Source of the DNA: CAVPGP01 sp963718065
Lineage (GTDB): Bacteria; Actinomycetota; Thermoleophilia; Gaiellales; Gaiellaceae
Length of the DNA: 64,000 nt
Assembly (NCBI GenBank): GCA_963718065.1
Contig: CAVQYE010000009.1
Span: 1 to 64,000, forward strand
Reading direction: 5' to 3'
Shown here: positions 10,404 to 18,468 of the stretch, in pieces
Layout: every line of letters starts with the position of its first letter
Position numbering within the stretch: the first letter of the stretch is position 1
Notes under the pieces: generated by a model
Database searches by the model: none
What the model saw: the letters and a program-made list of their open reading frames with translations, nothing else
Told to the model about the DNA's origin: nothing
Translations under genes and position numbers: made by a program

Positions 10404-10972
10404 GCGTCCTCGGCGATGCGCGGCGGGCCGGCGATGTAAGGCGCCCAGGCCGCTGCGCCCTGCCAGAGCTCCGGCTCCGCTAGCAGCTGCTCGAGCGGGC
10501 CGGCTCCATGCCTCGACTCGAAGACGAAGATCGCCTCGTCCGGTGTGAGAAACACCTCGTGGCGCACGAGCTCGAGCTCGTCGGGATCGAACGGTGGGCC
10601 GGCAGCAAGGAGCTCGCGTACCTCCGGGCCGGACCCGGGCTGGAGCGGCAGCACGACGGTCGTCCGCCGGCCAGGACGCAGGGCCGCAAGACGCTGGGCC
10701 AGCTCGCCGATGACGCCTTCCTGCGCGACACTCGAGATCGCGATCGGCTCTCCGTGGCGGCGTTCGATAACGAGGCTCGGGCGGCCGTGGATGCGCTCGG
10801 ACGCATCGCGCCCGACACGCACGACACCGAGGTTCTCGTACGGGATCTCACACGTGGCCGGGTCAGAGCCGGACATGCCCTCGAGCCGCAGTGCCCGAGG
10901 CAGAAGCTCGAGCTTCCCCGTTGCAAGATCCGTGACGCCTCGGCGCCACACGACTCCATAGCTTGCGTTCAT
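10322..10972 (-). CDS. Hypothetical protein with PH-like N-terminal half
   Basis: 216 residues, no signal peptide. The first half (about 1-95) has the alternating strands and final helix of a PH/GRAM-type domain (ATGKLELLPRALRLEGM ... VIGELAQRLAAL). The second half (RTTVVLPLQPGSGPEVRELL ... HEVFLTPDEAIFVFESRHG) resembles a ferredoxin-like alpha/beta barrel strand pattern. I do not recognise a named family. The frame is clean and the codon positions are strongly GC-biased, as in the neighbouring genes. It is convergent with ackA, and its 3' end overlaps that reading frame by about 80 bases. Confidence 0.65.
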   Translation of the reverse strand: MNASYGVVWRRGVTDLATGKLELLPRALRLEGMSGSDPATCEIPYENLGVVRVGRDASERIHGRPSLVIERRHGEPIAISSVAQEGVIGELAQRLAALRPGRRTTVVLPLQPGSGPEVRELLAAGPPFDPDELELVRHEVFLTPDEAIFVFESRHGAGPLEQLLAEPELWQGAAAWAPYIAGPPRIAEDAYSWANPSPGFDPSLLPPGMRNGSTGD

Positions 10973-11050
10973 CGTCGTAGGTTCGTCGCTTCTTGCCGGC
11001 GGAGCATCGGTCGAGTCACGGATCGGTATTGCGGGAAACCCCGCACCGGT

Positions 11051-11866
11051 TCAAGAAGACGGGTCATCGACGAGCGGCGCGAGCTCGTCGGCGAGCCGGC
11101 TGAAAGCGGCTCGCTCGATCGCCCTGGCCCGCTGGGCCGAGATGTGGAGCTCGTTGCCGATCGCGACGAGTGACTCGGGGCTGCCGCCGATTCCGAAGTG
11201 GCGCGAGACGACGTCGCGCTGGCGTGCGGGGAGGTGATCGACGGCGCCGTCGACCAGCAGGGCGAGCTCTCGCTCGACGGCGTCCTCCGCCGGGTCCCGG
11301 GCTGCCGAGTCGGGCAGCATGCTCGCGAGTGTCGTGCCGTCCCCGACCTCGCAGTCCATCGAGACCGCGGCGAACGGCACGTTGCGCGCGTCGGCCACCT
11401 CGGCGATCGAGAGCCCGCTGGCCGCGGCGAGATCCTCCGTCGAGACGGCATGGCCGTTGCTCTTGATGCCCTCCTCGTCGAGGTGTGACAGCGCCCGCCG
11501 GTGCTCGACGATCCTCTTCGGCAGCCGCACGAGGCGGGCCTGCTCCGTGAGCACGTTCAGGATCGCGCGGCGAATGCGCCAGCGCGCGTAGACGCCGAAG
11601 TCGTCGCTCCGGTGCCCGTCGAATCTCTCGATTGCGTCCATGAGCCCCAGCGAGCCCTCCTGGACGAGGTCGTCGAGCGGGATGCCCAGGTCCCGATAGC
11701 GATAGGCGATCGCGCGAATCGTCGGCAGGTACGCGGCGACGAGCTGCTCGCGCGCTCTCGGCTCGCCGTGCACCGCCGCCCGTACGAGCCGACGCTCCCG
11801 CTCCCCCGCGGCAGGATTCGGACGGGTCTCGTTTCCGCTGGACATCGCCTTAACCGGTTGTCGCAC
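11051..11866 (-). CDS. RNA polymerase sigma-70 family factor
   Basis: A 264-271 residue sigma factor; start ATG 11866 or the internal ATG 11845. Region 2 is LVAAYLPTIRAIAYRYRDLG followed by IPLDDLVQEGSLGLMDAIERF (2.1-2.2) and FGVYARWRIRRAILNVLTEQ (2.3-2.4), then VRLPKRIV into region 3. Region 4 is HLPARQRDVVSRHFGIGG with the helix-turn-helix ESLVAIGNELHISAQRARAIE. Region 1.1 is absent, so it is an alternative (group 2/3) sigma, not the housekeeping one. Stress-related UspA genes follow, which hints at a stress regulon, but no target promoter is identified. Confidence 0.9.
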   Translation of the reverse strand: MRQPVKAMSSGNETRPNPAAGERERRLVRAAVHGEPRAREQLVAAYLPTIRAIAYRYRDLGIPLDDLVQEGSLGLMDAIERFDGHRSDDFGVYARWRIRRAILNVLTEQARLVRLPKRIVEHRRALSHLDEEGIKSNGHAVSTEDLAAASGLSIAEVADARNVPFAAVSMDCEVGDGTTLASMLPDSAARDPAEDAVERELALLVDGAVDHLPARQRDVVSRHFGIGGSPESLVAIGNELHISAQRARAIERAAFSRLADELAPLVDDPSS

Positions 11867-12015
11867 ACCGGAGCTCCGCGGGCATCCGGATATACCCCGA
11901 GGCCGGTCGCCTCAAAGTACGCATTGCCTGCCAGAAAGCGCGCTCAGGCGCAGGCCCGGGCACAAGCGGAGACAGAGGCACAGGCGGCGCCGGGGCACGG
12001 CACCGCCTCCACCTG

Positions 12016-12031
12016 GCCGGCTCGAGCCGGC
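12016..12031. terminator. Perfect palindrome GCCGGCTCGAGCCGGC
   Basis: A 16-bp perfect inverted repeat 23 bases past the stop of the minus-strand UspA gene. It is a candidate terminator for that gene, but it has no T-run. Confidence 0.4.
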
Positions 12032-12053
12032 GTCGAGCGTCAGGCCGGGCGAA

Positions 12054-12494
12054 TCAGCCCGGGACCTCGGCGCGCGACCGCTCCGGGACGACGACAACGG
12101 GGCAGGGGGCGACGTGCAGGAGCCGCTGCGCGACGCTGCCGAGCACGGCGCCCGGGATCGTGCCGAGCCCGCGCGTGCCGCAGACGATCACGTCGGCATC
12201 CACGTCCGTCGCGATCTCCGCGATCACCTTCGCGATCGTCGCGTGGGTGACGCAGATCACCGCCTCGACTTCGAGGCCTTGAGACTGGAGCTCGCCGACG
12301 CGGTCCCTGATCTTCGTCACGCGGTCGTCTTCGTCCGGGAGATACGAGAGCCCACTGGCCCGGCCGCCGACCATGCGCTGGTCGACGTGGACGGCGAAGA
12401 GCTTGCCGCCTGGATGCATCAGCTGGAGCGCCTCTTCGAGCGCGGCGTCGGCGACGTCCGATCCGTCCGTTGCCCAGATGACTGTGCCGTACAT
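12054..12494 (-). CDS. Universal stress protein, single UspA domain
   Basis: 146 residues beginning MYGTVIWATDGSDVADAALEEA, with the nucleotide-binding loop VCGTRGLGTIPGAVLGSVAQRLL and the closing strand APCPVVVVPE. This loop (G-2x-G-9x-G-S) is the ATP-binding type of UspA. Start ATG 12494 is chosen because AAAGGAG lies 6 bases upstream and homology begins there. It is divergent from a second UspA at 12692; the 197-bp gap between them must hold both promoters, but I see no clear -35/-10 pair. Confidence 0.9.
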   Translation of the reverse strand: MYGTVIWATDGSDVADAALEEALQLMHPGGKLFAVHVDQRMVGGRASGLSYLPDEDDRVTKIRDRVGELQSQGLEVEAVICVTHATIAKVIAEIATDVDADVIVCGTRGLGTIPGAVLGSVAQRLLHVAPCPVVVVPERSRAEVPG

Positions 12495-12691
12495 GGCCAC
12501 TCCTTTCGGGGCTTGCAACGCCTTGCGCTGCATGAGGTCGCCTGCTGACTCCCCCGGCGGCCCACGTGTCATCTCCGGGGAGAACCGCAGACGGGGGGTG
12601 CGAACTACCGAGCGCGAACGAGGGCGCACGCCGATGCCGTCGCAGCGTGCGCGGCTGATGATCCAGGCACCGGAACGCCAAGGAGGCAACC

Positions 12692-13147
12692 ATGAAGACC
12701 ATCGTGATCGCAACCGACGGCTCGCCGGCTGCCGAAGAGGCGGTTCGCGCGGGTTTGGACCTCGCAGCCGACCACAGCGCCGACGTGGTGTTCGTGCATG
12801 TCGTTCCGGCTGAGCGTCCCGGCCCACTCGGGGTCGCAGTGCCGGCGCTCGTGCCCCGGCCACCCGACCCGGCCGACAACCTTCCCCTTGCCGAGGCCGA
12901 GCGACTCGCCGGGGCGGTCGGCGTGCCCGCGCAGTCGACCCTCCTTCGGGGCAACGTCGTCGACGAGATCGTGACGCATGCGGATTCGCTCGACGCCGAC
13001 ATGATCGTGATCGGATCGCGCGGTCACAGCGGCATTGCGAGCACGATTCTCGGCAGTGTCTCGCGCGGCGTCATGCACGAGTCGCGTCGCCCGGTAGTCG
13101 TCGTTCGCGACACGCCCGGCCACGATCGCCTCGGCGCCTTCGCCTGA
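12692..13147 (+). CDS. Universal stress protein, single UspA domain
   Basis: 151 residues: MKTIVIATDGSPAAEEAVRAG at the N-terminus, and IGSRGHSGIASTILGSVSRGV followed by SRRPVVVVRD at the C-terminus, again the ATP-binding UspA type. AAGGAGG at 12679-12685 fixes the start. It is one of a divergent pair with 12054-12494, and is convergent with the ABC exporter permease 90 bases downstream. Confidence 0.92.
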   Translation: MKTIVIATDGSPAAEEAVRAGLDLAADHSADVVFVHVVPAERPGPLGVAVPALVPRPPDPADNLPLAEAERLAGAVGVPAQSTLLRGNVVDEIVTHADSLDADMIVIGSRGHSGIASTILGSVSRGVMHESRRPVVVVRDTPGHDRLGAFA

Positions 13148-13237
13148 TCGCCGGCCTCGGATGTCCGGCCTGAACGTCTGGGCCACGCCCGGTCACATGG
13201 ACCGAGCGCGGCCTTCGACGTCGTCTCGGTCGCGCCG

Positions 13238-16099
13238 CTAGTCCGTCATCCGGAGCGCGACCGCGGGCCTGATCCGGCTCGCCGAGATCGCCGGCCAGAC
13301 GGTGGCGAGGAGCGATGCCACGACCGTGCCGGCGAGCAGCACACCGAGTCCGAGCCACGGGACGGTGAAGCTCGCGGTCCCGAAGGAGTCGCTCATGGCG
13401 ATGATGTCGTAGAGCGTGATCAGCGCCAGCGAGGCGCCGATCAGCGTCCCCTCGATCGCCACGAAGCCTGCCTCGATCGCAAAGCTCCGGCCGACGGGGC
13501 GTGAGCCGAAGCCGAGCGCCCGCAGCGTCCCGATCTGCCGCTTGCGCTCGCGAACGGCGCGCACCATGACCACCGCGATCCCTGCGATGCCCACGATCAG
13601 GCCCATCGCCAGGTAGCCCTCGAAGAGCTGGAAGATCTGGTGGGTCTGCGCGAAGCCTTCGTCCATGATCGCCGCGATCGACAGCGCCTCCGCGCCGTTG
13701 GAGAGGAACGCGGTCTGGACGTCCGCGGCGAAGACGGATGCGTCGATGCCCGGCCCGAGGCCGACGTACATGCGGTCCTGGGCGAGGTAGTAGCCGAACA
13801 ATGTCCGGGCGCCGCCGAGCCCGATGTAGACGCCGTTGTCGATGAAGTAGTCGACCGGCGCCACCGCCGCGACGGTGAGGACGCGCGTGCGGCCCGTGTA
13901 GGGATCGCGGACCCGGATCTTGGAGCCCGGCTCGGCGAGGTAGCCGGCCGGACCGCCGCTGCTCTGCAGGAAGTCCGGGTCGACGATCGCCAGCCTCGGA
14001 TTGGTGAGGACGGCCTCCCAGGCGGCGCGGTCGGTCTTGTAGCTGCCCCGGTCGTCGAGCGCCGGCGGGCCGCCTTGGACGAAGCTCCGGTCGAACGCGG
14101 TCACGGCCCACGGAACGTCGGTGCTCATGCTCGCGACCCGGAACTGGCCCGTGGTGCGGGCGAGTGGCGCGACGCGCGTCACGCCTGCGAGCGACGCGAG
14201 CTGTGAGCGGCGGATCGGGTTGCCTGCGCTCGAGGAGACGAAGACCGAGTAGCCCCCGCGCACGTCGCGGGTCGCGCTCGTCACCTGCGTGTCGATCATG
14301 TGCGAGAGCGTCGTAATGAACGTGAGGATGAAGACCACGAGCGCGTAGGTCGCGATTGTCAGGGCCGTGCGCGAGCGTCGTGCGAGCGGATACGCGAGAC
14401 CGAGGCGCAGCGAGAGCGACCGGCCGCCCGTCAGGCGCCGCAGCCCCTTGCTGACGCGCTCCTGCTGGAACGACACGAACGTGACCGCGGCGGCGGTGAG
14501 CACGACGCCCTGCACCACGTAGAGCATCACGTCGGCGCCCTTCGTCGACTCGGGAACGAGCCCGAAGAGGGTCGCTCCCCAGACGACGGCGGCGAACGAG
14601 AGCAGCGATTGCGCCGTCTTCTGGGGGAGCACGCGTCCCAGCAGCGGCGAGAGGCCGAGGAGCACGAGCACCGGCCCGAGCAGAAGCCCGAACCCCTCCC
14701 GGCCCGGAATTGCCTGCAGCGTGGTCAGCACCCCGACGCCGATCGCCCCGCAGCCGGCGACGGCCCAGAAGAGCCGCTGCCGCTGTGCGGGCGGCTCCGG
14801 GATGTCTCGGATCGCCCGGATGATGTTCAGGCGGCTGACCCTGAGGCTCGTGCCGACGATCGTCACCAGCGCGACGACGAACGCAAAGGCGAACGAGCTG
14901 GCGAGGCTGCTCGGCTTCAGCGTGAAATAGAGGTCGAAGCGGTTGTGCTCCGTGGCGAAGATTCGGGCCGAGATCGCGACGAGCACGCCGCCGAGCCCGA
15001 TGCCGACGAGGACGCCGAGGGCGGACGCCACGATCGTGTAGATCCACCCTTCGGTGGCGAAAGCGCGTACGAGGTCGGAGCGGCGCATGCCGATCGCGCG
15101 CGCCATGCCGAGTTCTGTCTTGCGCTCGGCGACGAGCATCACGAACAGGTTGACGAGCAGGAGCAGGCCGGCGATGACGCCGAAGCTGCCCATCGCGGTG
15201 AACATGGTCGTGAACGACTTGCCGCCGGCGTCCGCGATATCCAGCAGCGTCCGCTTCGCCGGATAGATCTGCGGGTCGAACGGAGCCTTGGGCGCAACCG
15301 CCCTGATCTGGCTGATCGCCGCATCGGTGCGGCCGACGCCGCTCTCGATGCCGCCCCGGTTGGAGACGGCGATTCTCCAGACCGGCGGTTGCCCGGCGCC
15401 CGGGAGCGTGGAGATCCGGTCGAACGTCCGCTGTGAGACGAGGACGTTGCGGGCCTCCTGGTCGGCGCCGAGCCAGAACCCGGCCACACCCCGGCGGGGA
15501 AGGATCCGGTCGACGACAAGCTTCGTCCGGTGCCCGTACGCATAGACGGCGATCTGCTCGCCCTTCCGAATGCCGAGCGTCGAGCTCAGATCCTTCGTGA
15601 TCGCGGCGTGGCCGGCCGCCGGCGTCGAGCCGGACATGCCGGTCGCACGTGGATCGCCGCCGAAGCCGCGGGCTGCGGCGAAGTCGACGCCGATCAGCTG
15701 CGAGCGAGGTGCCGCGAGGACATGCGGCCCGGTCGAGGTCGTCGCTGCGTCGAGCGACGCGAATGCGAGGAGCCCGTCGATGTTGCCCTTGACGGCGGGC
15801 CGCAGCACCTTCAGCAGCTGCTGCTGGTCGGCGGCGCCGCGTGCAGTGATGAGCTCGTCGATCGGACCGAGGTGGGAGCGGCCGACCTGGCGGATCGACG
15901 CCGTCATCGTGTCGCCGACGATGGCCGAGCCGGTGATGATCGCGGCGCCCAGCATCGAGCCGAGGACGACGAGGATCGCCTCGCGTGGGCGCCGGACCGC
16001 GTTGCGAACGGCGAGCCGGCGCAGGACCGGGCGCCGGATCAGGACGAGCAGGAACGGGAGCGAGAGGACGAGCACGACGATGAGCGGGATGAGCGTCAT
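13238..16099 (-). CDS. ABC exporter permease, FtsX/MacB type, two FtsX modules
   Basis: A 953-residue integral membrane permease. The N-terminal membrane segment IPLIVVLVLSLPFLLVLI is followed by VLRRLAVRNAVRRPREAILVVLGSMLGA and a large extracytoplasmic domain. FtsX-type four-helix segments lie around residues 285-420 (GVIAGLLLLVNLFVMLVAE) and at the C-terminus (MGLIVGIAGIAVVMVRAV ... LIGASLALITLY ... LLAGTVVASLLATVWPAI). Start ATG 16099 overlaps the stop of the ATPase gene by 4 bases (ATGA), so the two are co-translated. Such pairs export lipids, lipoproteins or peptides; the substrate here is unknown. No periplasmic adaptor gene is adjacent. Confidence 0.92.
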   Translation of the reverse strand: MTLIPLIVVLVLSLPFLLVLIRRPVLRRLAVRNAVRRPREAILVVLGSMLGAAIITGSAIVGDTMTASIRQVGRSHLGPIDELITARGAADQQQLLKVLRPAVKGNIDGLLAFASLDAATTSTGPHVLAAPRSQLIGVDFAAARGFGGDPRATGMSGSTPAAGHAAITKDLSSTLGIRKGEQIAVYAYGHRTKLVVDRILPRRGVAGFWLGADQEARNVLVSQRTFDRISTLPGAGQPPVWRIAVSNRGGIESGVGRTDAAISQIRAVAPKAPFDPQIYPAKRTLLDIADAGGKSFTTMFTAMGSFGVIAGLLLLVNLFVMLVAERKTELGMARAIGMRRSDLVRAFATEGWIYTIVASALGVLVGIGLGGVLVAISARIFATEHNRFDLYFTLKPSSLASSFAFAFVVALVTIVGTSLRVSRLNIIRAIRDIPEPPAQRQRLFWAVAGCGAIGVGVLTTLQAIPGREGFGLLLGPVLVLLGLSPLLGRVLPQKTAQSLLSFAAVVWGATLFGLVPESTKGADVMLYVVQGVVLTAAAVTFVSFQQERVSKGLRRLTGGRSLSLRLGLAYPLARRSRTALTIATYALVVFILTFITTLSHMIDTQVTSATRDVRGGYSVFVSSSAGNPIRRSQLASLAGVTRVAPLARTTGQFRVASMSTDVPWAVTAFDRSFVQGGPPALDDRGSYKTDRAAWEAVLTNPRLAIVDPDFLQSSGGPAGYLAEPGSKIRVRDPYTGRTRVLTVAAVAPVDYFIDNGVYIGLGGARTLFGYYLAQDRMYVGLGPGIDASVFAADVQTAFLSNGAEALSIAAIMDEGFAQTHQIFQLFEGYLAMGLIVGIAGIAVVMVRAVRERKRQIGTLRALGFGSRPVGRSFAIEAGFVAIEGTLIGASLALITLYDIIAMSDSFGTASFTVPWLGLGVLLAGTVVASLLATVWPAISASRIRPAVALRMTD

Positions 16100-16821
16100 C
16101 GCGCCACCGCCTCTTCCGCGCCGTACGCCGGTGCGAGAAGTTGCTTGTCGCTCTCGATCCGTCCATCTCTGACGGTGATCAGCCGGTCGGCCCGCGCCGC
16201 CACGTTCGGGTCGTGTGTGACGAGGATCAGCGTCAGGCCTTCGTCGTGGAGCTGGCACAGCAGGTCCATCACCGAGGCGGCCATCTCGGAGTCGAGGTTG
16301 CCGGTCGGCTCGTCGGCCCAGATCAGATGCGGGCTGCCGGCGAGCGCCCGCGCGACCGCGACGCGCTGCTGCTCGCCGCCGGAGAGCTCCGTCGGGCGCC
16401 TGTCGAGGCGGTGACCGAGGCCGACCCGCACGAGCGTCTCGCGGGCCTGCTTGCGCGCCGGCGCCTCCGGCACATGCGCGAGCAGCAGCGGCAGCTCGAC
16501 GTTCTCCGTGGCCGTGAAGACCGGAATCAGGTTGAACGCCTGGAAGATGAAGCCCATCGACTCGGCGCGATGGCGGGTGCGCCGCGCGTCCGAGACCTCG
16601 TGGATCGAGAGGCCGTCGACGACGACGCGCCCTTCGTCGATCTCGTCCAGCCCAGACAGGCAGTTGAGCAGCGTCGTCTTCCCCGACCCGGACGGGCCCA
16701 TGACGGCAAGGAACTCGCCCGGCCCGACCTCGAGATCGAGTGCCTTCAGCGCCTCGACATCTGCTCCGCCTGACCGGTAGACCTTCCGGACGCGTTCCGC
16801 GAGCAGGATGGGCTCGGGCAC
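16096..16821 (-). CDS. ABC transporter ATP-binding protein, LolD/MacB type
   Basis: 241-residue ATPase partner of the permease at 13238-16099. Walker A GPSGSGKTTLLNCLSGLD, Q-loop FIFQAFNLIPVFTATENV, signature LSGGEQQRVAVARALAGSP, Walker B LIWADEPTGNLDS, H-loop LILVTHDPNVAARAD. I chose GTG 16821 (VPEPILLAERVRKVYR) because GAGGAGG precedes it with 7-base spacing; a longer frame extends to 16887 but lacks such a site. The motif set matches the lipoprotein/MacB exporter class rather than importers. Confidence 0.93.
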   Translation of the reverse strand: MPEPILLAERVRKVYRSGGADVEALKALDLEVGPGEFLAVMGPSGSGKTTLLNCLSGLDEIDEGRVVVDGLSIHEVSDARRTRHRAESMGFIFQAFNLIPVFTATENVELPLLLAHVPEAPARKQARETLVRVGLGHRLDRRPTELSGGEQQRVAVARALAGSPHLIWADEPTGNLDSEMAASVMDLLCQLHDEGLTLILVTHDPNVAARADRLITVRDGRIESDKQLLAPAYGAEEAVAR

Positions 16822-17097
16822 CGTCCTCACCTCCTCGGTTTCGCTGTCTCTTTGCGCGATGCGTCCCCCGTTGCGATCGCGTGGCAATCCGGGGAAACCC
16901 TCAGAGGCGTTGCGGGCTCCCCGTCAGGAGGAGCGGTGGGCTGCGGCGCGTCAGCTGCATGCGGCGTACGCGTGGATATCGGCGTGGCCACCGAGTGCGA
17001 GTGTGGAAAAGCCACACGCCGACTGCGTCATCCCGCGATGTCCTCAGGCCGTGAGGGCTCTAGCGTCGGACTGAGAACATCGACCAGAGGAGGAACT

Positions 17098-18114
17098 ATG
17101 GCTGTCCGCGTTGCCATCAACGGCTTCGGGCGGACCGGTCGCGCAGCCTTCCGCGCCGCGTACGAAACCGGTGCAGACATCGAGTGGGTGGCGATCAACG
17201 ATCTCGCCGAGCCCGCCTTGCTCGCCCAGCTGCTGAAGCACGACACGGTGTACGGCCCGTTCGGCGGGATCGTCGAAGCGGGCGAGGGAGCGATCTTCGT
17301 CGACGGCGTGCGCATCGCGACGCCGGGCGAGCCCGATCCCGCGCAGCTTCCCTGGGCCGAGCTTGAGGTCGACGTCGTCATCGAGTCGACAGGCTTCTTC
17401 CGGAAGCGTGCAGACGCCGCGAAGCATCTCGAGGCGGGCGCGCACAAGGTGATCATCTCGGCGCCGGCCAAGGAGCCGGACGTGACCGTGGCGCTCGGCG
17501 TCAACTTCGAGACGTACGAGCCGGCGAACCACCACGTGATCTCGAACGCGTCCTGCACGACGAACTGCCTCGGGCCGGTGGCGAAGGTGCTGCACGAGAC
17601 GCTCGGCATCCGTCACGGCGTCATGACCACCGTGCACGCGTACACCAGTGACCAGCAGCTGCTGGACGGGCCGCACAAGGACTACCGGCGCGCCCGTGCG
17701 GCCGCCGCAAACCTCGTGCCGACCTCGACCGGCGCCGCGAAGGCGATCGGCCTCGTCGTGCCGGAGCTGGCCGGGAAGCTGCAGGGATTCGCCGTGCGCG
17801 TGCCGATCCCCACCGGCTCGCTGGTCGACCTGACGGTCGAGACCGCGCGGCCGACGACCGTCGAAGAGGTCAATGCGATCTTCCTGGGCCGCGCCGACCA
17901 CGACGAGCTCACCGGCATCCTCCGCTACAGCGAGGAGCCGCTCGTCTCGTCCGACATCGTCAAGTCGGCCTACTCGGCGATCTTCGACGCGCCGCTGACG
18001 ATGGTCGTCGACGGCACCCAGGTCAAGGTCGTCGCTTGGTACGACAACGAGTGGGGCTATTCGAACCGGCTCGTCGAGCTCGCCCAGCGCGTGCTCGTGC
18101 CGGTGACGGTCTAA
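17098..18114 (+). CDS. gap: Glyceraldehyde-3-phosphate dehydrogenase, type I
   Basis: 338 residues, full family length. NAD-binding N-terminus VAINGFGRTGRAAFRAAYE; catalytic Cys153 in SNASCTTNCLGPVAKVL; VHAYTSDQQLLDGPH; phosphate-binding STGAAKAIGLVVPEL; C-terminal VAWYDNEWGYSNRLVELA. It oxidises glyceraldehyde-3-phosphate in glycolysis/gluconeogenesis in the cytosol. AGAGGAGG ends five bases before the ATG. The Asp within INDLAEPALL is compatible with NAD preference. It stands alone and is convergent with ppdK across a 354-bp gap that carries a repeat element. Confidence 0.97.
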   Translation: MAVRVAINGFGRTGRAAFRAAYETGADIEWVAINDLAEPALLAQLLKHDTVYGPFGGIVEAGEGAIFVDGVRIATPGEPDPAQLPWAELEVDVVIESTGFFRKRADAAKHLEAGAHKVIISAPAKEPDVTVALGVNFETYEPANHHVISNASCTTNCLGPVAKVLHETLGIRHGVMTTVHAYTSDQQLLDGPHKDYRRARAAAANLVPTSTGAAKAIGLVVPELAGKLQGFAVRVPIPTGSLVDLTVETARPTTVEEVNAIFLGRADHDELTGILRYSEEPLVSSDIVKSAYSAIFDAPLTMVVDGTQVKVVAWYDNEWGYSNRLVELAQRVLVPVTV

Positions 18115-18297
18115 CCGTCACACGGCTCGCACGCATCGAGGCCGGCGGCCCAGCCGCCGGCCTCGGCGTACCAGCGCTCGACCGTCGTCGAGACGCAGGC
18201 TCTCTCCCGAGCAGCGTCAACGTCGCGGTCAGGCGATGTGGCCGGATGTTCGCCTTGGCCCCGCGTGGAATATGGCCGTTTGGGTCGGGCGCGCGCG

Positions 18298-18448
18298 GCC
18301 CTTCGGGCCACGTTCCTGCCTCAGAGGGAGGGACATGTCCCGACGGGGCAAATGTCCTGCATCCAAGCGAAGCATGTCCTAAACGGAGCGGCTCATCTGG
18401 CCACGTCCATGCCTCAGAGGCTCGGCCACGGCCGGAACGGCCGTGGCC
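18298..18448 (-). repeat. Palindrome-rich convergent-gap element, copy 1 (inverted)
   Basis: About 150 bp, opposite in orientation to copies 2 and 3. Hairpin GGCCACGGCC-GGAAC-GGCCGTGGCC at 18424-18448; the 12-bp palindrome GGGACATGTCCC at 18330-18341; two GCCTCAGAGG units at 18318-18327 and 18411-18420. It lies between the stops of gap (+) and ppdK (-). The rest of 18115-18468 shows nothing else recognisable. Confidence 0.8.
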
Positions 18449-18468
18449 GTAGCTCGGCACGGCGGTGG

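Noticed and set aside
13071..16258. Very long open frames on both strands and in several frames across the permease region
   Set aside because: Typical shadow frames of GC-rich DNA; Arg/Pro-rich composition without domains, while the minus-strand frame from 16099 has a complete FtsX permease.
16899..16921. Short match to the convergent-gap element boundary (CAGAGGCGTTGCGGGCTCC)
   Set aside because: Only about 18 bases with mismatches and no hairpin core nearby; probably chance.
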